From an uncultured Parabacteroides sp. (GTDB lineage: Bacteria; Bacteroidota; Bacteroidia; Bacteroidales; Tannerellaceae): a DNA stretch of 28,249 bases. The translations under genes were made by a program, and so were the position numbers. The stretch covers positions 1-28,249 of the forward strand of contig URGO01000020.1 of assembly GCA_900547435.1 (NCBI GenBank), in the 5' to 3' direction. The number at the start of each line of letters is the position of its first letter. Position 1 is the stretch's first letter. The notes below the pieces were generated by a model that saw only the letters and a list, made by a program, of their open reading frames with translations, had not been told where the DNA came from and did no database searches. This document shows positions 7,567-15,715 of the stretch, piece by piece.

Positions 7567-8559
7567 ATGGTTATGAATGATTTGAAAACAGTGGCAAATG
7601 CGGCAAATCTTCCGTGGGAAGAGCGTCCGGAAGGATGTAAAGACGTGATGTGGCGTTACTCGGCTAATCCGGTAATTGGGCGTTACCATATCCCCAGTTC
7701 CAATAGTATATTTAACAGTGCAGTAGTACCTTTCAACGATGGTTATGCCGGCGTTTTCCGTTGTGATAACCGGGCTGTTCAGATGAACATCTTTGCCGGT
7801 TTCAGCAAGGATGGTATTCATTGGGATATCAATCATGAACCGATTCAGTTCAAGGCCGGGAATACGGATATGATAGAATCGGATTATAAGTATGACCCGC
7901 GCGTGACCTGGATTGACGACCGTTATTGGATTACTTGGTGCAATGGTTATCATGGCCCTACGATTGGTATTGGATATACGTTCGACTTTGTAGATTTCTT
8001 CCAATGCGAGAATGCTTTTTTGCCATTCAATCGTAATGGGGTATTGTTCCCTCAGAAGATTAACGGTAAGTTTGCGATGTTGAGTCGTCCGAGTGATAAC
8101 GGACATACTCCTTTCGGCGACATCTATATCAGCTTCAGTCCGGATATGAAGTATTGGGGTGAGCACCGCAGCGTGATGAAAGTAACTCCGTTTGAGGAAA
8201 GCGCATGGCAGTGTACGAAAATCGGTGCCGGTTCTGTTCCGTTCCTGACGGAAGAAGGCTGGCTGATGTTCTATCATGGCGTAATCACGACATGCAACGG
8301 CTTCCGCTATACGATGGGTGCGGCTATCTTGGATAAAGATGATCCTACAAAGGTGTTATATCGTACACGCGATTATATTCTGGCTCCTGCCGCTCCATAT
8401 GAATTGCAGGGTGATGTGCCTAACGTAGTATTCCCGTGTGCCGCTTTGCAGGATGGTAAACGTGTCGCTGTATATTACGGTGCGGCTGATACGGCAGTTT
8501 GCATGGCGTTCGGATATATCGACGAGGTTATTGAGTTTATCAAGACTCACTCCATGTAA
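7567..8559 (+). CDS. Glycoside hydrolase family 130 protein (beta-mannoside phosphorylase or hydrolase)
   Basis: A 330-aa cytoplasmic-looking protein without a signal peptide. Segments such as RYSANPVIGRYHIPSSNSIF, FNSAVVPFNDGYAGVFRCDN, DPRVTWIDDRYWITWCNGYH and CTKIGAGSVPFLTEEGWLMF follow the five-bladed propeller pattern of GH130, where an Asp in the first or second blade acts as proton donor. Known members phosphorolyse beta-1,4-mannosyl linkages (mannosyl-glucose, mannosyl-GlcNAc, mannooligosaccharides); some are hydrolases. Subfamily was not assigned. It is not inside a SusCD locus: it stands alone, with its own promoter, between the metal-efflux operon and the convergent Maf gene. Start at ATG 7567; ATG 7573 is also possible. 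The longer open frame from 7372 overlaps czcC and is an artefact. Confidence 0.88.
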   Translation: MVMNDLKTVANAANLPWEERPEGCKDVMWRYSANPVIGRYHIPSSNSIFNSAVVPFNDGYAGVFRCDNRAVQMNIFAGFSKDGIHWDINHEPIQFKAGNTDMIESDYKYDPRVTWIDDRYWITWCNGYHGPTIGIGYTFDFVDFFQCENAFLPFNRNGVLFPQKINGKFAMLSRPSDNGHTPFGDIYISFSPDMKYWGEHRSVMKVTPFEESAWQCTKIGAGSVPFLTEEGWLMFYHGVITTCNGFRYTMGAAILDKDDPTKVLYRTRDYILAPAAPYELQGDVPNVVFPCAALQDGKRVAVYYGAADTAVCMAFGYIDEVIEFIKTHSM

Positions 8560-8642
8560 GTAAATTGAAAATGGAAAGTTGAAAATTGAAAATTACTATG
8601 TATATAAATTTTCAATTTTCAACTTTCCATTTTCAATTTACT
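8559..8642. terminator. Perfect 36-bp inverted repeat, likely bidirectional terminator
   Basis: Bases 8559-8594 are the exact reverse complement of 8607-8642, with a 12-base loop (actatgtatata). It occupies the whole space between the GH130 stop (8557-8559) and the Maf stop (8641-8643). The arms are an AATTGAAAA-family repeat in opposite orientations. The stem is AT-rich without a clean T-run, so termination is inferred from the position and structure. Confidence 0.7.
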
Positions 8643-9216
8643 AAAACTTCTTCAATTCCTGATAGAGCCTTTGTACCGGTAGTCCCATGACGTTATAGAA
8701 ACTACCGTTGATGCTTTCCACTCCTATGTAACCAATCCATTCCTGAATGCCATAGGCCCCGGCTTTGTCGAATGGGCGGTACTTATCCACATAATAACTG
8801 ATTTCTTCGTCTGTCAATGTGGCAAACTTTACGGTTGAAACTACCGAGAAGGCTTTTTGTTTTTCTGTCGTGGTCAGGCAGACCCCGGTTACGACGTGAT
8901 GTTCATGCCCCGATAGCGATTGCAGCATCTGTATGGCATCTTCCCGGTCTTTGGGCTTGCCGATGACTTTATTTTGATTCCATACGATGGTATCAGCCGT
9001 AATCAGCAGCGTCTTATCCGACAAGGTAGGGATATAGGCTTCCGCCTTTTGTCGGGCAAGGAATACCGGGATCTCCTCCGGCTGAAGGGTAGGAGGATAA
9101 TGTTCCTCCAGACCGGGTATGACTTTGACTTCGAAATTCAAATCCAATCCCGCCAGCAACTCCCTGCGGCGGGGCGAGTTGGACCCTAAAAGGATGTGAT
9201 AGTCTTGTATATTCAT
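8641..9216 (-). CDS. maf: Maf family nucleotide pyrophosphatase (dTTP/UTP type)
   Basis: A 191-aa protein with the Maf signature LGSNSPRRRELLAGL at residues 10-24 and the catalytic segments LLITADTIVWNQNKVIGKPK and DKAGAYGIQEWIGYIGVESI, followed by NGSFYNVMGLPV. The family hydrolyses non-canonical or pyrimidine NTPs to NMPs and PPi in the cytoplasm. Family length is normal. Its ATG overlaps the stop of the upstream propeller lipoprotein gene by 4 bases (ATGA at 9213-9216), implying translational coupling. It is the last gene of a minus-strand operon starting near 11564. A KdsC-like phosphatase next to Maf is a common Bacteroidales arrangement, here split by the propeller gene. Confidence 0.93.
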   Translation of the reverse strand: MNIQDYHILLGSNSPRRRELLAGLDLNFEVKVIPGLEEHYPPTLQPEEIPVFLARQKAEAYIPTLSDKTLLITADTIVWNQNKVIGKPKDREDAIQMLQSLSGHEHHVVTGVCLTTTEKQKAFSVVSTVKFATLTDEEISYYVDKYRPFDKAGAYGIQEWIGYIGVESINGSFYNVMGLPVQRLYQELKKF

Positions 9217-10433
9217 TTTTCTTTCAAATAAACGACCATTAAAACGGGATTATCTTCTTCTTTCAGATTCTTCAGTTGTGGATGTTCCAGCACCGAAGCG
9301 TCTTCCTGTTCCGCATACATGAAAATCCGTTCGGCATTCAGAAAGTTGACCAGTACGTTGGGAGCAACAGAAGTCGTGGGCTGGAAAGGCATTCCGCCGA
9401 AATCATTTTCGATGAACCCTTTCTCTACCTCAAAGCACTCTTTCTTGTTCTTGTCGTAAATCATCATGTGGGGATTGTATTCATTGTCTCCCCAATAGAT
9501 GTAGGGCATGAACAGGAAATTCTTCGTTTCAAAAACCTGCGTGCGGATATAATCGGCGGCATTGTTCTGGAAGCGTTTGAAGTCTCCGCCACAAGCTTCG
9601 AAGCGGTGCTCAGGCGGCATGGAATGTTTGCCTAAATCCAGGACATACCTCGCCTCCAGTTTGTCCGGCCTTACGACATAGAGCGTATCATTGTAATATT
9701 CTTTGTAGCACAATAAATCATCATAGTGGAACAGATAGCGGTCGTTATCAGATGAGATAGAATAGGGAACTCCGTCCGGTGATTCGAAGTGGTCATGGCG
9801 TGGGAAGATCTGCAACGTGTCTCCCTTGGCATTAGTGAGGCGAATCTGATACGGATTCGAACCGTTCGAGTTTGGTATATAGCTTACTGCCGTCTTGTCG
9901 TCCAGCATGGCGAAAGCCTGAGTCTCCGAGTTGTTTGACTTCATGGCATAGAGGAATTTACCACTCTCCAGATCATATACGTTGGTCTTGTTGTCGGTTG
10001 ACATCAGATAGATGTGATTTTCCGCTTCGTTGACATCTATTCCGGTAATCCAGTTGAATTCACCCGGTCCGCCACCCTTGGTACCGATAGTCCGCACGAA
10101 CTTCCCGTCACTAGTGAATTGGAAAAGGTCTTCCAGGAAAGGCAGAAGCCAATATTTGGAAGTTTTGACAATATTCCCGTACTTGATGCGCCGGATCAGC
10201 GATGCGTCGGTTGTCTCCAGCGGGATATAACGAACCGAATCAGCAATATCGCTCAACTTCAGCGGGCGTTTTTCGTTGAGTGCCGATTCGAAAGGAATAT
10301 GCACCGGATATTCTGTTTTGCCGGATATCTCTCCAGCTTCTGTTGCGGAGCTATTCTCTTTCTTCCCTCCGCAGGCGCAGAGTGCAAACGCACATAGAGT
10401 CCACGCCATGTTTTTCCATGTCAAATAGTTCAT
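9213..10433 (-). CDS. 6-bladed beta-propeller lipoprotein
   Basis: A 406-aa protein. From ATG 10433 it begins MNYLTWKNMAWTLCAFALCA, a lipoprotein signal with lipobox ending in Cys (CAC-GGKKEN), so it should sit on a membrane surface. The frame also extends upstream to 10463, into the repeat, and I rejected that start. SVRYIPLETTDASLI followed by GTKGGGPGEFNWITGIDV is the recurrent opening of Bacteroidales 6-bladed propeller (DUF4934-like) proteins of unknown function. It shares these motifs with the protein at 14420-15619. It lies between kdsC-like (49-base gap filled by repeat) and maf (4-base overlap). No catalytic residues are recognisable; a binding or structural role is only a guess. Confidence 0.8.
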   Translation of the reverse strand: MNYLTWKNMAWTLCAFALCACGGKKENSSATEAGEISGKTEYPVHIPFESALNEKRPLKLSDIADSVRYIPLETTDASLIRRIKYGNIVKTSKYWLLPFLEDLFQFTSDGKFVRTIGTKGGGPGEFNWITGIDVNEAENHIYLMSTDNKTNVYDLESGKFLYAMKSNNSETQAFAMLDDKTAVSYIPNSNGSNPYQIRLTNAKGDTLQIFPRHDHFESPDGVPYSISSDNDRYLFHYDDLLCYKEYYNDTLYVVRPDKLEARYVLDLGKHSMPPEHRFEACGGDFKRFQNNAADYIRTQVFETKNFLFMPYIYWGDNEYNPHMMIYDKNKKECFEVEKGFIENDFGGMPFQPTTSVAPNVLVNFLNAERIFMYAEQEDASVLEHPQLKNLKEEDNPVLMVVYLKEK

Positions 10434-10440
10434 AGTAGTA

Positions 10441-10476
10441 AATTTACAATTTTCAACTTTCAATTTTCAATTTATT
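10441..10476. repeat. AATTGAAAA-type intergenic repeat, kdsC-propeller gap
   Basis: On the plus strand: ACAATTTTCAACTTTCAATT continuing TTCAATTTATT. It sits inside a minus-strand operon directly upstream of the propeller ATG, as the copy at 3123 sits before the czcA ATG. Confidence 0.7.
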
Positions 10477-10482
10477 AAAGGT

Positions 10483-11004
10483 TTACCAACCGAACGCCTC
10501 GTCCTGCATCCATCGGCCTTGGGCCTTCAGGGTCTGTTCGATGACATCGCGGGCCACCCCCTCGCCGCCTTTGCAGGACGTGATGTAGCCGGCAATCTGT
10601 TTGATTTCAGGAGCTGCATCGGCAGGTGCAACCGGGAGTCCGGCTTCGCGCATGACGTCATAATCCGGGATGTCATCTCCGCAGTAAATCACCTCTTCCG
10701 GCTGTACCCCGGTCGTTTGCAGGAAATCGTGGAAATCATGAATCTTCACGGCACTCTTCATATAAATGTGGGTGATTCCCAATCGGGAATAGCGCAGGCG
10801 GACCGCCTCGGTATATCCGCCGGTAATGATTCCTACATGATAACCCAGCTTCACGGCCAGTTGAAGGGCATATCCGTCCTTGATATTCACTGTTCGCATC
10901 GGGTCACCGTCCGGATGCAAAGGGATAGTGGTGCTTGACAGCACGCCATCCACATCGAAGACGAAGGCACGGATTTTCTGCAGGTCGTATGGGATGCTGC
11001 TCAT
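10483..11004 (-). CDS. KdsC-like HAD phosphatase (3-deoxy-manno-octulosonate 8-phosphate phosphatase family)
   Basis: A 173-aa C0-type HAD protein without cap domain. Motif I is FVFDVDGVLSS (Asp17 nucleophile and Asp19). Motif II, IITGG, lies at about 59-63, a Lys is at about 85, and motif III/IV is CGDDIPDYDVM at about 108-118. The family releases phosphate from KDO-8-P in lipopolysaccharide core synthesis and assembles as a tetramer. Length and motifs match KdsC/YrbI closely; some relatives act on other sugar phosphates. Its ATG overlaps the upstream nitroreductase stop by 4 bases (11001-11004). The role in KDO synthesis is family-based. Confidence 0.88.
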   Translation of the reverse strand: MSSIPYDLQKIRAFVFDVDGVLSSTTIPLHPDGDPMRTVNIKDGYALQLAVKLGYHVGIITGGYTEAVRLRYSRLGITHIYMKSAVKIHDFHDFLQTTGVQPEEVIYCGDDIPDYDVMREAGLPVAPADAAPEIKQIAGYITSCKGGEGVARDVIEQTLKAQGRWMQDEAFGW

Positions 11005-11564
11005 GCCTCACCTCCTTCTTCTTTTGATTCGGGGATATGGAAAGAACCAATATGTATCTTTTCCCATAGCAGACGCTCTTCATCGAAAGGCTTGGCGGGT
11101 TTTTCCTTATGTCCGATGCCGATAATCGAGAGCACTTCCATCTGATAAGGGATATCCAGCAGACTGCGAACATATTGCGCCGCGTCTTCCTCGTTTTCCG
11201 TCTGCCGGTTGCGAATCTGGCACCAGCAGCTCCCCAAACCTAAGTCTTCTGCCTGCAACTGCATATAGATGGAGGCTATTGAGGCATCCTCTACCCATAC
11301 GTCGCTTTCCATGATATTGGCCAAAACTACCACCGCCAAAGCGCAATCGGCCAGGAATGCCGCGCCGTGGGGTTTGCATCCGGCCAATCGGCGGAGCATC
11401 TCTTTGTCTTCAACCACTACGAATTGCCACGGGTTCTTCCGTTTGGACGACGGAGCCATCAGTCCGGCTTTCAGGATGGCTGCCACCTGTTCCGGGGTCA
11501 ACAACTGGTCGGTAAACTTGCGTGTACTTCTTCTATTCTTAATAAGTGATGCGAAATCTTTCAT
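11001..11564 (-). CDS. Nitroreductase family protein (FMN oxidoreductase)
   Basis: A 187-aa protein with the nitroreductase opening FASLIKNRRSTRKFTDQLLT (RRSxRKF contacts FMN phosphate), then APSSKRKNPWQFVVVEDKEM and the central LQAEDLGLGSCWCQI segment, ending with IIGIGHKEKPAKPFDEERL. These flavoproteins reduce nitro compounds or quinones with NAD(P)H; the physiological substrate is unknown. It begins the minus-strand operon that continues through the KdsC-like, propeller and Maf genes. A -7 box lies 39-46 bases upstream (11603-11610). Divergent to it is the TonB receptor gene, with a repeat array between them. Confidence 0.88.
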   Translation of the reverse strand: MKDFASLIKNRRSTRKFTDQLLTPEQVAAILKAGLMAPSSKRKNPWQFVVVEDKEMLRRLAGCKPHGAAFLADCALAVVVLANIMESDVWVEDASIASIYMQLQAEDLGLGSCWCQIRNRQTENEEDAAQYVRSLLDIPYQMEVLSIIGIGHKEKPAKPFDEERLLWEKIHIGSFHIPESKEEGGEA

Positions 11565-11602
11565 CTTTTTCTGTATTTTTGTGCTGATTTTTACCTTTTC
11601 GG

Positions 11603-11610
11603 CAAAGATA
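11603..11610 (-). promoter_or_regulatory. Promoter -7 box for nitroreductase operon
   Basis: Read on the minus strand, TATCTTTG is a full match to TAnnTTTG and lies about 40 bases before the ATG. No convincing -33 box was found. Confidence 0.5.
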
Positions 11611-11668
11611 GAAATAAAAATTGGTGCCGATTATACGTTGTGACGTATTTTGCCGTTATAGTAAAAGG

Positions 11669-11800
11669 AAAAAATGGGGACTTCCTGAAAAAGGGTTGGA
11701 CCTTTTGCGAAAAAGCATGGGACCTTTTACGGAAAAGCATGGGACCTTTTTGGAAAAAGGTCGGTTCCTTTTTTTGCTGAAAAAAGGAGAATCGGATAGG
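11669..11800. repeat. AAAAGCAT-type tandem repeat array, copy B
   Basis: Five or six units: 11669-11687, 11688-11709, 11710-11732, 11733-11753, 11754-11779 and a degenerate one to about 11800. The clearest read AAAAGCATGGGACCTTTT plus 3-5 bases. It lies in the leader of the TonB receptor gene, between two divergent genes, unlike copies A and C, which follow genes. Confidence 0.85.
11743..11775 (+). terminator. Terminator-like hairpin in the leader of the TonB receptor gene
   Basis: GACCTTTTT (11743-11751) pairs with AAAAAGGTC (11754-11762). Alternatively AAAAAGG (11754-11760) pairs with CCTTTTT (11767-11773). A T-run covers 11769-11775. The two pairings exclude each other. No coding gene on the plus strand lies just upstream, so an attenuator role is possible but unproven. 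Confidence 0.4.
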
Positions 11801-11815
11801 ACTCTGAAAGGATAA

Positions 11816-14242
11816 ATGAAAATGAGAATACGGGTATTTATAATGGGATTGCTGTTAATGCTTTCGTTGGCTGATGCTTTCGCGCAGAACAGGGTGAAAG
11901 TAACAGGGTATGTGCGTGACGCGGACGGTAATCCGTTGGATTTGGTGAATGTTATTGTCAAGAACACGCTGAACGGAACGATGACCAACGAGAAAGGGTA
12001 TTATTCGCTTAACGTGGCGGCGGGCGATTCGGTAACATTCATTTATTCCTGTTTGGGATATAACAAGGCGGAGCGGATTGTCCCCGTCTTGCAGGCGGAT
12101 ATGCGGCTGAATGTGCAGATGAACTATACTTCTATCAATCTGGGAGAAGTTGCCATTACCGCTATCCGGAAACAGACCACGACGATGGAGACGATGCAGG
12201 CAGACAAGGTGAAGCTTCTGCCGGACCCGTCGGGCGGAAGCATCGAAAGCCTTGTGGTGACATTTGCCGGCGTGTCGTCGAATAATGAATTGAGTTCGCA
12301 ATACTCGGTGCGCGGAGGAAGTTATGATGAGAATATCGTTTATGTGAACGGTATTGAGGTGTTCCGTCCGTTGCTGATACGTTCCGGCCAGCAGGAGGGA
12401 CTAAGCTTCGTGAATCCGGACCTGACTGAAGAGGTGAAGTTTTCGGCCGGAGGTTTTGATGCCCGGTATGGCGATAAGATGAGTTCGGTATTGGATATCA
12501 CTTACAAGAAGCCCAAGCGGTTTGAAGGTTCGGCATCGGGTAGCCTGATGGGAGGAACCGCCTCCATAGGAAGTTCGGTGGGCAAATTTACCCAAATAAC
12601 GGGATTTCGTTATAAAAGCGGAAGTTCTCTATTGGGTACGATGGATACAGATGCCGAATATGACCCCCGGTTTATGGATTTGCAAACTTACATGACCTAT
12701 ACTTTTTCTCCGAAATGGGAAGCTACGTTTCTGGGTAACTTCGCGACAAACAAATATCGCTTTACCCCGCATACCCGTGAGACGGCTTTCGGTACGCTGG
12801 AAGATTCGCAACGGCTTACGGTTTATTTCCCGAACAGCAACGAGAATGATAAGTTCCAGACCCTGTTCGGAGCTTTACAGCTTTCCTACCGGCCGAAAGA
12901 GGATGTGCTTTTGGGATTGCAGGCCTCGATGTTCAATAGTCAGGAGGAGGAACGCTATGACATCATGGGGGAATATTGGTTGAGTGACGGAACGGACAGT
13001 AACAACGGACTGGATGCCGGAAGTTCCGCCATGTCGGTAGGACGTTATCGCGAACATGCCCGCAACCGTTTGCACTCCACGATTATGAATGTAGGTCATT
13101 ATGGAAGTGCGCGCCTTTGGAACAATAACCTGAAATGGGGGGCGCAGGTCCAGTTCGAGCGTATCAACGATAAGATTGTAGAATGGGAAAAGCGTGACTC
13201 GGCGGGTTACTCTCTGCCCCATACCGGCGATGGCGTGAATCTGTTTTCGAACCTGTATTCGCGGAATACACTGGAAAGTACCCGTTTCTCGGCTTATTTG
13301 CAGGATGAATTTAAGTTCCGTATCGAGCAGGGACTATTTAATCTGACGGCCGGCGTGCGCGGGAGTTATTGGAGTTATAACAAGGAATTTATTTTCAGTC
13401 CGCGCGTCTCGTTGGGCTTTATCCCGAATTTCAATCAGGATCTGACGTTCCGTTTGGCCACGGGGCTGTATTATCAGTCGCCTTTCTATAAAGAGTTGCG
13501 CCGCGTTGTGACGGATGAGGAGGGAAATAATGTCGTCCAGCTTAACAACAACTTGAAGTCTCAACGTTCTATTCATGCGATAGCCGGAGGCGATTATACC
13601 TTCCGCATGGCGGAACGGAACTTTAAGTTGACTGCCGAGTTGTATTATAAGAAATTGGATAATCTGGTCCCTTATACGGTGGATAATGTGAAGATCCGCT
13701 ACTATGGCGAGAATTGTGCCAAAGGCTATGCGATGGGAATGGATTTGAAATTCTTCGGCGAGTTTGTCCCCGGCACGGATTCATGGATTAGTCTTTCGTT
13801 GATGAAGGCCGAACAGACTATCCGGGAGACTACCAAAGCTCCGCTTCCGAACAGCCCCCAATATAATCTGAGTCTGTTCTTCCAGGATTATTTCCCCGGA
13901 TACAAACGGGTAAAGTTGAACTTGAAAGGAGTATTGTCCGGAGGACTACCCGTGACGATTCCGAACCGTGGTTATGAGGATGGCTATTGGCGTACTCCGG
14001 CATATAAACGTGTGGACATAGGTCTGTCATACGAATTGTTGGCAGAAAACGACCCGATTCGCGACCGCTCTTTCTTCCGTTATATAAAGAACGCGTGGTT
14101 AGGATTGGACATCTTTAATCTGTTTGATATGAAGAACGTCAATTCGTATTATTGGATTACCCGTCCGGATGGCAATCAGGACGCCGTGCCCAATTATCTT
14201 ACCGGAAGACAAATCAACGCCCGACTGATTATTGATTTCTAA
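11816..14242 (+). CDS. Orphan TonB-dependent receptor with carboxypeptidase-like regulatory domain
   Basis: An 808-aa outer-membrane protein. Signal peptide about 1-24 (ending DAFAQ). Carboxypeptidase-regulatory-like domain about 28-110 (VKVTGYVRDADGNPLDLVNV, with GYYSLNV). Plug domain about 115-245 (SSQYSVRGGSYDENIVYVNG, then GGFDARYGDKMSSVLDI), then a beta-barrel with paired aromatic strands to the C-terminal strand RQINARLIIDF. It imports a large or scarce ligand using TonB energy; the ligand is unknown. No SusD-like partner is adjacent and the length is below that of typical SusC proteins. Upstream is a repeat array carrying a terminator-like hairpin. Downstream is a secreted propeller gene with its own promoter. 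ATG 11816 is directly preceded by an in-frame TAA. Confidence 0.9.
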   Translation: MKMRIRVFIMGLLLMLSLADAFAQNRVKVTGYVRDADGNPLDLVNVIVKNTLNGTMTNEKGYYSLNVAAGDSVTFIYSCLGYNKAERIVPVLQADMRLNVQMNYTSINLGEVAITAIRKQTTTMETMQADKVKLLPDPSGGSIESLVVTFAGVSSNNELSSQYSVRGGSYDENIVYVNGIEVFRPLLIRSGQQEGLSFVNPDLTEEVKFSAGGFDARYGDKMSSVLDITYKKPKRFEGSASGSLMGGTASIGSSVGKFTQITGFRYKSGSSLLGTMDTDAEYDPRFMDLQTYMTYTFSPKWEATFLGNFATNKYRFTPHTRETAFGTLEDSQRLTVYFPNSNENDKFQTLFGALQLSYRPKEDVLLGLQASMFNSQEEERYDIMGEYWLSDGTDSNNGLDAGSSAMSVGRYREHARNRLHSTIMNVGHYGSARLWNNNLKWGAQVQFERINDKIVEWEKRDSAGYSLPHTGDGVNLFSNLYSRNTLESTRFSAYLQDEFKFRIEQGLFNLTAGVRGSYWSYNKEFIFSPRVSLGFIPNFNQDLTFRLATGLYYQSPFYKELRRVVTDEEGNNVVQLNNNLKSQRSIHAIAGGDYTFRMAERNFKLTAELYYKKLDNLVPYTVDNVKIRYYGENCAKGYAMGMDLKFFGEFVPGTDSWISLSLMKAEQTIRETTKAPLPNSPQYNLSLFFQDYFPGYKRVKLNLKGVLSGGLPVTIPNRGYEDGYWRTPAYKRVDIGLSYELLAENDPIRDRSFFRYIKNAWLGLDIFNLFDMKNVNSYYWITRPDGNQDAVPNYLTGRQINARLIIDF

Positions 14243-14355
14243 GATGGAAAATAAGGTAGGGACGCGGTGTGTAATGTTTTTATGATGCAACAATGTGTCA
14301 TTTCGCCAACTTATTCTCTTTTTGTGTTTTTTTAATATATCTTGCCGTTAAATCG

Positions 14356-14389
14356 TTTGTGTTACTATTGAAATTTATATTTACATTTG
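14356..14389 (+). promoter_or_regulatory. Promoter of the second propeller gene
   Basis: -33 box TTTG (14356-14359), 22-base spacer, and -7 box TACATTTG (14382-14389), a full match to the Bacteroidetes consensus. About 25 bases of leader remain before ATG 14420. The rest of the 14243-14419 gap holds nothing else recognisable. Confidence 0.7.
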
Positions 14390-14419
14390 CTGTGTGTAAA
14401 ATAATAAAATAGTCGTACA

Positions 14420-15619
14420 ATGAAAAACTTCGTATTTGTATCTATCGTATTGTTGAGCTTTGTATTTCCAGCACAGAGCCAAAATGTCCCCGTGATGCAG
14501 AAATCCGCATCAGGGAATGAAATTCATATTGATTTTTATTCGGCCTACAAGAACCGTTCTCCGATTCTCCTGACCAGTCAGATTGCAGATGATATTGAGT
14601 TTATACCTTTGGAAACTACGAATGAGTGTTTGATAAGTAATTTTATTCGTGACATTGTTGTGACACAAAAGGATATTATTGTGTTCGATTATGATGGATG
14701 TTATCGTTTTAATCGCCAAGGAAAATACTTAAACAAGATAGGGGTTAAGGGGAATGGTCCGGGTGAATATACCAGGCCTATGTCTATTGTGGTGGATACA
14801 TTAAATAATTGGGTCTATTTCTCGGATTTTCATTCAGGGCGTTTTGTGAAATACGATTATACGGGGCGGTATTTGGCGGATTTGAAAGTAGAAAACATGG
14901 GACGTAATAATACGTTATACAAGCCTCAAGAGATTATAGTAGAAAAGACTTTTTATCAATTTGCGAAAAAAGGAGAACGTTTTTGTATGATGTATTATTC
15001 GGAAAATCAGAAGAAAATCATCTCAAAAATGAGCTGTGATTATGACAAAGATATTCCCGGTCTGGCGATGTGCGATCCGATTTCCTATTCGCATAACGGC
15101 AATATGTATCTGAAAGACTTTTGGTGTGATACGATTTACCGAATGGTTGATCCGTTTCATTTAATATCTTACGCTGTTTTTGATAAAGGCGATTTTGAGG
15201 AGCGTACACGTAACGATGAATCGCTGATAACCGGAAAAGAGCCTTCCCGTGATAGAATGGTTCTTGATATCGGGCGAATATCAGAAACTGACCGGTATAT
15301 CTTGATAAGTTCGAATCGGGCTGTAATGGCTCATGACAAGAAACTACAAAAAACATTTGCCGGAGGTTATTTAGAGGGCGATGATAAATTAGGTGTTCAG
15401 GATGATTTGTATGGTTGTCCCGGGATTCGTTCAGATCATTATCCTTCTTGTGTAAATGGTAATGAACTATACACTTTTAGACATGCCCACGAATTCATAG
15501 AGAACGGCGATGGCAAACATTCCATTACCGATGCCCGTTACGATGCCTACCGGATAATGGTGGATGGCTTGGACGAAGAGGACAATCCGGTGATTATGAT
15601 TGTGAAGATTAAGAGGTAG
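14420..15619 (+). CDS. Secreted 6-bladed beta-propeller protein
   Basis: A 399-aa protein with a Sec signal (MKNFVFVSIVLLSFVFPAQS), without a lipobox Cys. The body starts with IEFIPLETTNECLISNFIRD and has KIGVKGNGPGEYTRPMSI, the same opening motifs as the lipoprotein at 9213-10433, so the two are paralogues. It ends GLDEEDNPVIMIVKIKR, close to the KEEDNPVLMVVYLKEK ending of the paralogue. Function is unknown; this Bacteroidales family is often found near receptors. It has its own promoter and follows the TonB receptor by 177 bases. It is AT-richer than the receptor by eye. Confidence 0.8.
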   Translation: MKNFVFVSIVLLSFVFPAQSQNVPVMQKSASGNEIHIDFYSAYKNRSPILLTSQIADDIEFIPLETTNECLISNFIRDIVVTQKDIIVFDYDGCYRFNRQGKYLNKIGVKGNGPGEYTRPMSIVVDTLNNWVYFSDFHSGRFVKYDYTGRYLADLKVENMGRNNTLYKPQEIIVEKTFYQFAKKGERFCMMYYSENQKKIISKMSCDYDKDIPGLAMCDPISYSHNGNMYLKDFWCDTIYRMVDPFHLISYAVFDKGDFEERTRNDESLITGKEPSRDRMVLDIGRISETDRYILISSNRAVMAHDKKLQKTFAGGYLEGDDKLGVQDDLYGCPGIRSDHYPSCVNGNELYTFRHAHEFIENGDGKHSITDARYDAYRIMVDGLDEEDNPVIMIVKIKR

Positions 15620-15642
15620 ATGAGAAAAGAGTGAAAAAGTGA

Positions 15643-15694
15643 GAGGGACAAGCTGATTGGCTCATCTGAAGCCTTATCAACTTGTCCCTCTTGT
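15643..15694. terminator. Bidirectional terminator between propeller gene and secA
   Basis: GAGGGACAAG (15643-15652) pairs perfectly with CTTGTCCCTC (15681-15690). The stem continues inward TGAT/ATCA after one mismatch, with TTGTT after it. On the minus strand it is followed by a T-rich stretch. Confidence 0.8.
15645..15690. repeat. GGGACAAG-CTTGT repeat module, copy 1
   Basis: It begins GGGACAAG and ends with CTGAAGCCTTATCAACTTGT followed by CCCTC. It resembles 22302-22351 almost base for base over the right half. Confidence 0.7.
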
Positions 15695-15715
15695 TATTGG
15701 GCTGACTTTATTATC

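Noticed and set aside
11621..11815. 64-codon reading frame through repeat copy B ending just before the receptor ATG
   Set aside because: It needs a TTG start and the repeat units are not multiples of three; the protein is a product of repeat sequence. A coupled leader peptide cannot be excluded but is not supported.
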